This document shows positions 20,580-24,204 of a stretch of 24,204 nt of DNA, piece after piece. Under the pieces are notes generated by a model, which was not told the origin of the DNA, ran no database searches, and saw nothing but the letters and a program-made list of their open reading frames with translations. The stretch lies in contig CAVIFY010000029.1 of the NCBI GenBank assembly GCA_963642245.1, positions 1 to 24,204 of the forward strand. Direction: 5' to 3'. Every line of letters begins with the position of its first letter. Position 1 is the stretch's first letter. The stretch is from CAG-217 sp963642245 (lineage in GTDB: Bacteria; Bacillota; Clostridia; Oscillospirales; Acutalibacteraceae). A program made the translations under genes and the position numbers.

Positions 20580-22406
20580 ATGCAAACGTTAAACATTAAG
20601 GTCACCCAGCAGGCGGTGATCTTACAAAATAAAGACCCGGTGACGGCTGAGAATGTCAATCAGATTCGCTGCGTGGTAGAGCTGGACCCGGCATACGCCG
20701 ATCTTGTCGTGCGGGTGTGTATGAACGGCCAGTTCGCCACCGTGGTGGACGGTGAGTGTTACGCCCCTCCGCTGCAAGAGGGAATGTGCCGCCTGGGTGT
20801 GTACGGCTATGCTGTGGACGGTGAGCAGCTGGTGCAGCGCATTAGCCCGGAGCCTTGCGTATTCTATGTGCGTCCCGGTTCTTATGACCCGGCAGCTGTG
20901 GAGGCAGACGCACCGGATCCGACGGAGCTGGAGGCTTATTATGCCAAGGTACAGGCGCTGCTCAAAGACATTGGCCAGGGCGTGAACGGCACCACTTATA
21001 CGCCCAGCGTGTCCGCAGCGGGCGTGATCAGCTGGACCAATGACGGCGGAAAGGACAACCCGGAGCCGGTGAACATTAAAGGTCCAAAGGGTGACACCGG
21101 TCCCCAGGGCGCTCCTGGTAAAGATGGAGAGCAAGGACCGCAAGGTGAACCGGGAAAAGATGGTGCAGCGGGTCCACAGGGTCCCCAAGGGGAGCCGGGC
21201 GCAGAGGGTCCGCAAGGCCCCAAAGGAGACATAGGTGCACAAGGCGAGCAAGGTGAACAGGGTCCCAAGGGGGATACAGGTGCGCAAGGTCCCCAGGGTG
21301 AACAAGGCCCTAAAGGCGAAACCGGCCCTCAGGGCGAACAAGGGCCAAAAGGTGATCCCGGTCCTGCTGGCGCAGATGGCAAGGACTATGTGCTGACAGA
21401 CACGGATAAAACCGATATTGCCGCCAAGGTGGAGATCCCGGACGGATCTGTGACGACGGATAAGTTGGCGGACAGCGCTGTCACCAGTGATAAGATCAGC
21501 TCACAGGCCATTGAAGCCAAGCATATCAAAGCACGCACGATAACGGGCGCGCGGCTGGCTCCGAAAACAGTTACAGAAAACCTGCTGAGTGATGATTTAC
21601 AGGCCAAGCTCACCAGTTATGTGGGCACCCTGGCGCAAGCGGCGGACGATGAGGTCACTCTGCATGAATGGTGGAACACCTCTGATTTCTGTCCCTATGT
21701 GTTGAATGTGGATTATGACACCCAGGGCACCATTACATTGCACGCTGACGACGCCGGGAGCGGCGATCATGCCTTGACATTGCGCAGCGGGGCACTGGTG
21801 TCTTTCTTTGAAGAAGATGGCGTGGAGTGTGCCACAGTCACCCAGTCTGATTTTGGCCTGGCCGTCTTACGCAGAGCGACAGACGGCAGCGGGACGGTCA
21901 CCCTACTGACTGCTGGTAATACCGGCGCAGGTGAAACATGGGAGACCGTGTTTACTAAGTCCTTTGATGAAGACACAACGGCCAACCAGCAGTGGAACCT
22001 TACAAAACCCTGCCGTAAGATCCGGCTGCGTATGGCCGTGGCCGGGAGTGCAGCCAATTCCGCCGCAGGCGATCAGACGGTGTACCTCAACTCATACACG
22101 AGTAAGTGCTTTCTGCCTAACGCGTTCCGCTTTGAGACGGACGCAGCTAAGGGTGCATTCGCCGTTGCTGAGGCGGAGATCACCGAGGACATGGTGCGGG
22201 TGCAAACCAACAAGAGCAATATCTCCAGCAACTTCAACGCGGCCAACTCCATGACCGGCGGTTCCATTTGGGCCGCAAGCGGGATCACATTCAACATCTT
22301 TAAGGACATAGAGGGCCACGGCTCCATCAAAGCACTGGCGTTCCCAACCAACGGCAAGACTATTGGTGCGGGTACCCAAGTTGAGGTATTGGGGGTGGCA
22401 AAATGA
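20580..22406 (+). CDS. Collagen-like tail fibre / receptor-binding protein
   Basis: 608 residues from ATG 20580 (AAAAGGAGGA upstream). Residues 1-105 (LNIKVTQQAVILQNKDPV, then VVRVCMNGQFATVV) are a BppU-type N-terminal baseplate-attachment domain. A short helix (about 115-133) follows. Residues 168-269 are 34 uninterrupted Gly-X-Y triplets (GPKGDTGPQGAPG...), a trimeric collagen-like shaft. Next come repeated D/GSVTTDKLADSAVTSDKI units and GARLAPKTV. The C-terminal ~250 residues are beta-rich (LHEWWNTSDF, LSFFEEDGVE-type strands), the likely head domain that meets the host surface. It is followed by a coupled small gene (ATGA). Confidence 0.88.
   Translation: MQTLNIKVTQQAVILQNKDPVTAENVNQIRCVVELDPAYADLVVRVCMNGQFATVVDGECYAPPLQEGMCRLGVYGYAVDGEQLVQRISPEPCVFYVRPGSYDPAAVEADAPDPTELEAYYAKVQALLKDIGQGVNGTTYTPSVSAAGVISWTNDGGKDNPEPVNIKGPKGDTGPQGAPGKDGEQGPQGEPGKDGAAGPQGPQGEPGAEGPQGPKGDIGAQGEQGEQGPKGDTGAQGPQGEQGPKGETGPQGEQGPKGDPGPAGADGKDYVLTDTDKTDIAAKVEIPDGSVTTDKLADSAVTSDKISSQAIEAKHIKARTITGARLAPKTVTENLLSDDLQAKLTSYVGTLAQAADDEVTLHEWWNTSDFCPYVLNVDYDTQGTITLHADDAGSGDHALTLRSGALVSFFEEDGVECATVTQSDFGLAVLRRATDGSGTVTLLTAGNTGAGETWETVFTKSFDEDTTANQQWNLTKPCRKIRLRMAVAGSAANSAAGDQTVYLNSYTSKCFLPNAFRFETDAAKGAFAVAEAEITEDMVRVQTNKSNISSNFNAANSMTGGSIWAASGITFNIFKDIEGHGSIKALAFPTNGKTIGAGTQVEVLGVAK
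21081..21386 (+). repeat. Collagen-like Gly-X-Y coding repeat
   Basis: 34 codon triplets of Gly-X-Y type without interruption, rich in GPQ, GEQ, GPK and GKD. The DNA is a degenerate 9-bp pattern, so copy number can change by recombination, altering shaft length. Confidence 0.85.
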
Positions 22407-22585
22407 ATGTGGAAATCGAAAGTCGCATTGCGTTTTTGAAGTCTGAACTGGCGGAGACAGACTACCTCTGCTTGAAGTACACGGATGGCGCTTTGAGCGA
22501 GGAGGAGTACGCACCGATCCGCCAGCAGCGGGCAGCATACCGGGCCGAGATCAACGCCCTGCAAGGGGGTGAGACCGCTGTATAA
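22403..22585 (+). CDS. Small coiled-coil-like protein downstream of the fibre
   Basis: 60 residues, with MNVEIESRIAFLKSELAETDY then DGALSEEEYAPIRQQRAAYRAEI. Proteins with this two-helix pattern commonly follow fibre genes in clostridial phages. Function is unknown; a fibre-linked chaperone or baseplate part is a guess. It overlaps the fibre stop (ATGA) and the next gene start. Confidence 0.7.
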   Translation: MNVEIESRIAFLKSELAETDYLCLKYTDGALSEEEYAPIRQQRAAYRAEINALQGGETAV

Positions 22586-22931
22586 CGCATTCGTTACCGC
22601 CGCCCTGACTGCTGCCGTGTCAACAGTGGCGGGTAGCGCCGTGTCCGCTGTGATCGCTTCATTGATTGCTCGGAAAAAGAGCAAAAAACAAGAGGACGAA
22701 GTAAACAGTGCACGGTACATAGCCATTGAGAACGGCTTGCAGTCCATTCTGCGGGCCGAGATCATACGGCAGCACGACAAGCACACGGAGCGGGGCTACT
22801 GCCCGCTCTACGCAAAAGAAGCTATGGTCAAGGTGTATGATGCATACCATGCCCTGGGCGGCAATGGTATGATGACTCGCTTCTATAATGAAATAATCGC
22901 GCTCCCGGAGGAGCTGCAAAAGGAGGACTAA
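22569..22931 (+). CDS. Small N-terminally membrane-anchored phage protein, possible lysis accessory
   Basis: 120 residues. Residues 7-34 are a hydrophobic span (AFVTAALTAAVSTVAG, VSAVIASLIA) followed by RKKSKKQ, so the C-terminal part is probably cytoplasmic. The rest contains RAEIIRQHDKHTERGYCPLYAKEAM and YHALGGNGMMTRFYNE, a pattern often seen just before holins in these phages. GTG 22569 is the annotated start, but the AAGGGGGTGA site sits over it, and CTG 22578 is a possible true start. A role in lysis control is suggested by position only. Confidence 0.65.
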   Translation: MRPLYNAFVTAALTAAVSTVAGSAVSAVIASLIARKKSKKQEDEVNSARYIAIENGLQSILRAEIIRQHDKHTERGYCPLYAKEAMVKVYDAYHALGGNGMMTRFYNEIIALPEELQKED

Positions 22932-22934
22932 AAA

Positions 22935-23201
22935 ATGAAAGTAACCGCAGGAACCATTGCGAGAACCGCTGTACTGGCGGTGTCTCTGTTGAATGTATTG
23001 CTCAATGCCTTTGGCAAGAACCCATTGCCGTTCAGTGACGATGAAGTCTATACCGCCGTGTCAACGGTGGTGGCTGTGGCGGCGTCCCTTGCCGCCTGGT
23101 GGAAGAATAACAGCTTTACCAAGGCCGCTTTGAAAGCGGACGAAACTCTGGCGCTGGAGCGTACAGAGACGGCAGAAAGCGAGGCAGTGCACAATGAGTA
23201 A
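22935..23201 (+). CDS. Holin, SPP1 family
   Basis: 88 residues with AGTIARTAVLAVSLLNVLLNAFGKNPLPFSDDEVYTAVSTVV and AAWWKNNSFTKAALKADE. Two membrane spans (about 10-26 and 41-58) and the G+P+F turn, WWKNN and ALKAD motifs are those of the SPP1-type phage holins (Phage_holin_5-like). It makes holes in the cell membrane at a set time so that the endolysin can act. GGAGGACTAAAA lies upstream, and it overlaps the endolysin start by eight bases. All features of the family are present. Confidence 0.9.
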   Translation: MKVTAGTIARTAVLAVSLLNVLLNAFGKNPLPFSDDEVYTAVSTVVAVAASLAAWWKNNSFTKAALKADETLALERTETAESEAVHNE

Positions 23202-24111
23202 ATTGTATTACTGCCGGCAGACAACGGAAAAATGCAAGTCTATTCGTTATCCCAGCAAATCCCACCCCTATAAGTACGGTACCAGCGGATGTATCTATAC
23301 CAGTGGCTGCGGCGTGTGTGCCAGTCTTATGGTGCTCCATAACTTTGGCTTTACAAGCCTGGACACAGCCGCCTGGACGCAGAAGTGCCTGCTGATGGGC
23401 GCACGGTCCGCAGATGGTACCGATATGGAGATGGTGGCCGCATATTTGGAGAAGCACTACTCCATCATCAGTAAGCGGGCCAAAACGGTAACCGATCTCA
23501 AGGCTCACCTGAAAGCAGGCGGCAAGGCCATTGTGTGCGTTAGTGGAGGCGGCAAGCAGCTGTTCTCCAACGGCGGCCACTATGTGTATGTGGGCGGCCT
23601 GGACACAGCTGGTAACCTGATCGTACTGGATCCTTACTGGTATGATGGCAAGTTTACCATGACCGCCAACCGGCGGAAGTACACCACGGTCAAGAACGCC
23701 CGGGAAGTGTATGTACAGCCTGCCGCCCTTGCGTCTGATATTAGCGGCATTTGGCTGTTTACCAACGCCAAGGGCGCCAAGACAGTTTATGCGGAAAGCG
23801 ATGTAAATTACCGCAAGGCAAGCCCCAAGGCGCCTACCGTGAAGCCGGGTACATACACCACCACGGCAGTGCGTGGCATTTACAAGGGCGCAGGTGCTGC
23901 CTCCGGTAGGAAAAAGGTAAAAGACCTGACCACGGACGGCCAGCGGCACGCTACCAGCAGTAAGCAGAACGCAGACGCCATGCTGCGCTCCGGCACCACT
24001 ATTACCGTGCTGGAGACCAAGCTGCTCAGCACCGGCAACCTGTGGGCGCGCTGCCCCTCCGGCTGGCTGTGTATCTGGGAAAAGGACATTGACCGTAAAT
24101 TCATCAAGTAA
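23194..24111 (+). CDS. Endolysin, C39-like cysteine peptidase with C-terminal SH3-like domain
   Basis: 305 residues. The N-terminal domain has catalytic Cys 39 in SGCGVCASLMVL, His 129 in SNGGHYVYVGG and Asp 146 in VLDPYW, the C39-like papain-fold triad. It is likely an endopeptidase or amidase cutting peptidoglycan, after passing through the holin holes. There is no signal peptide. A linker (about 200-218, Pro/Lys) leads to an SH3-like C-terminal part (219-297, GTYTTTAVRGIY and NLWARCPSGWLCIW) that would bind the wall. Starts at ATG 23194 overlapping the holin. It ends the late operon with a strong terminator. Confidence 0.88.
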   Translation: MSKLYYCRQTTEKCKSIRYPSKSHPYKYGTSGCIYTSGCGVCASLMVLHNFGFTSLDTAAWTQKCLLMGARSADGTDMEMVAAYLEKHYSIISKRAKTVTDLKAHLKAGGKAIVCVSGGGKQLFSNGGHYVYVGGLDTAGNLIVLDPYWYDGKFTMTANRRKYTTVKNAREVYVQPAALASDISGIWLFTNAKGAKTVYAESDVNYRKASPKAPTVKPGTYTTTAVRGIYKGAGAASGRKKVKDLTTDGQRHATSSKQNADAMLRSGTTITVLETKLLSTGNLWARCPSGWLCIWEKDIDRKFIK

Positions 24112-24117
24112 AGCAGA

Positions 24118-24155
24118 AAGCCCACCGGTTATCCGGTGGGCTTCTTTTGTTTTTT
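24118..24155 (+). terminator. Strong intrinsic terminator ending the late operon
   Basis: AAGCCCACCGG (24118-24128) pairs with CCGGTGGGCTT (24133-24143) around a TTAT loop, followed by CTTTTGTTTTTT. It lies seven bases after the endolysin stop. The rest of the window (to 24204) is AT-rich and contains no recognisable gene. Confidence 0.92.
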
Positions 24156-24204
24156 ATCAAAAAATATGACAAAAAGATAAAAAAATTCATGTTTTTATTG
24201 AATT

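Noticed and set aside
1..24204. tRNA or other structural RNA genes
   Set aside because: No cloverleaf with a GTTCGAATC-like arm was seen by eye; a TTCGGG near 9235 has no matching arms.
24150..24204. Phage attachment site or integrase at the right end
   Set aside because: Only AT-rich DNA after the terminator; no repeat pair or integrase gene is present in the window to support an att site.

Overview
The window is the late half of a siphophage or prophage genome from a low-GC-lineage (Firmicutes) host, most likely a gut clostridium of the Oscillospiraceae/Ruminococcaceae type. That assignment rests on the SPP1-like head and holin families, a DUF1492-type late regulator, strong AGGAGG ribosome binding sites and moderately GC-rich coding DNA. 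This is inference from gene content; no host gene, integrase or attachment site is in the window, so lysogeny cannot be judged. Nearly everything is on the + strand, tightly packed, with many ATGA/GTGA stop-start overlaps.

Layout. 1-3033: end of the early/replication module: the 3' part of a single-stranded DNA binding protein, a phage replication initiator carrying two blocks of tandem DNA repeats (candidate origin), a small winged-helix protein, a RusA resolvase, small Cys-rich proteins, a leftover DUF551-like gene tail, a dUTPase and a 30-residue membrane peptide. 3058-3680: the sigma-like late regulator, then a non-coding stretch with two exact 11-bp repeats (candidate late promoter) and a terminator-like hairpin. 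3681-4175: an AT-rich two-span membrane protein with its own extended -10 promoter (a moron). 4216-12769: packaging and head genes (terminase small and large, portal, gp7/MuF protein fused to an ADP-ribosyltransferase domain, a 56-residue companion, scaffold, P22-like coat protein, and four connector/completion proteins). 12782-19838: tail tube, tail chaperone with a probable programmed frameshift, tape measure, a small tail protein, and a large tail-tip/fibre protein ending in an S74 chaperone. 19882-20430: a minus-strand gene for a Thr-rich membrane-anchored protein with its own promoter, a second moron. 20580-22406: a collagen-like fibre. 22403-24111: two small proteins, an SPP1-type holin and a C39-like endolysin, closed by a strong terminator.

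How it works together: the regulator at 3058 probably turns on the rightward late operon. Terminase cuts and packages DNA through the portal into a P22-like coat built on the scaffold, the connector proteins close the head, and the tail grows on the tape measure. The two fibre proteins recognise the host, and holin plus endolysin release progeny. Seven hairpins that look like intrinsic terminators or attenuators punctuate the window, suggesting attenuation, extra promoters or antitermination.

Most unusual points: a MuF-ADP-ribosyltransferase fusion with a tiny gene in the usual immunity-gene position, tandem 11-bp and 8-bp repeats inside the replication initiator gene, two accessory membrane-protein genes with independent promoters, a DxDxDGxCxxCG insert in the portal, and a coat-distal hairpin whose loop contains the stop codon of a 41-residue gene.
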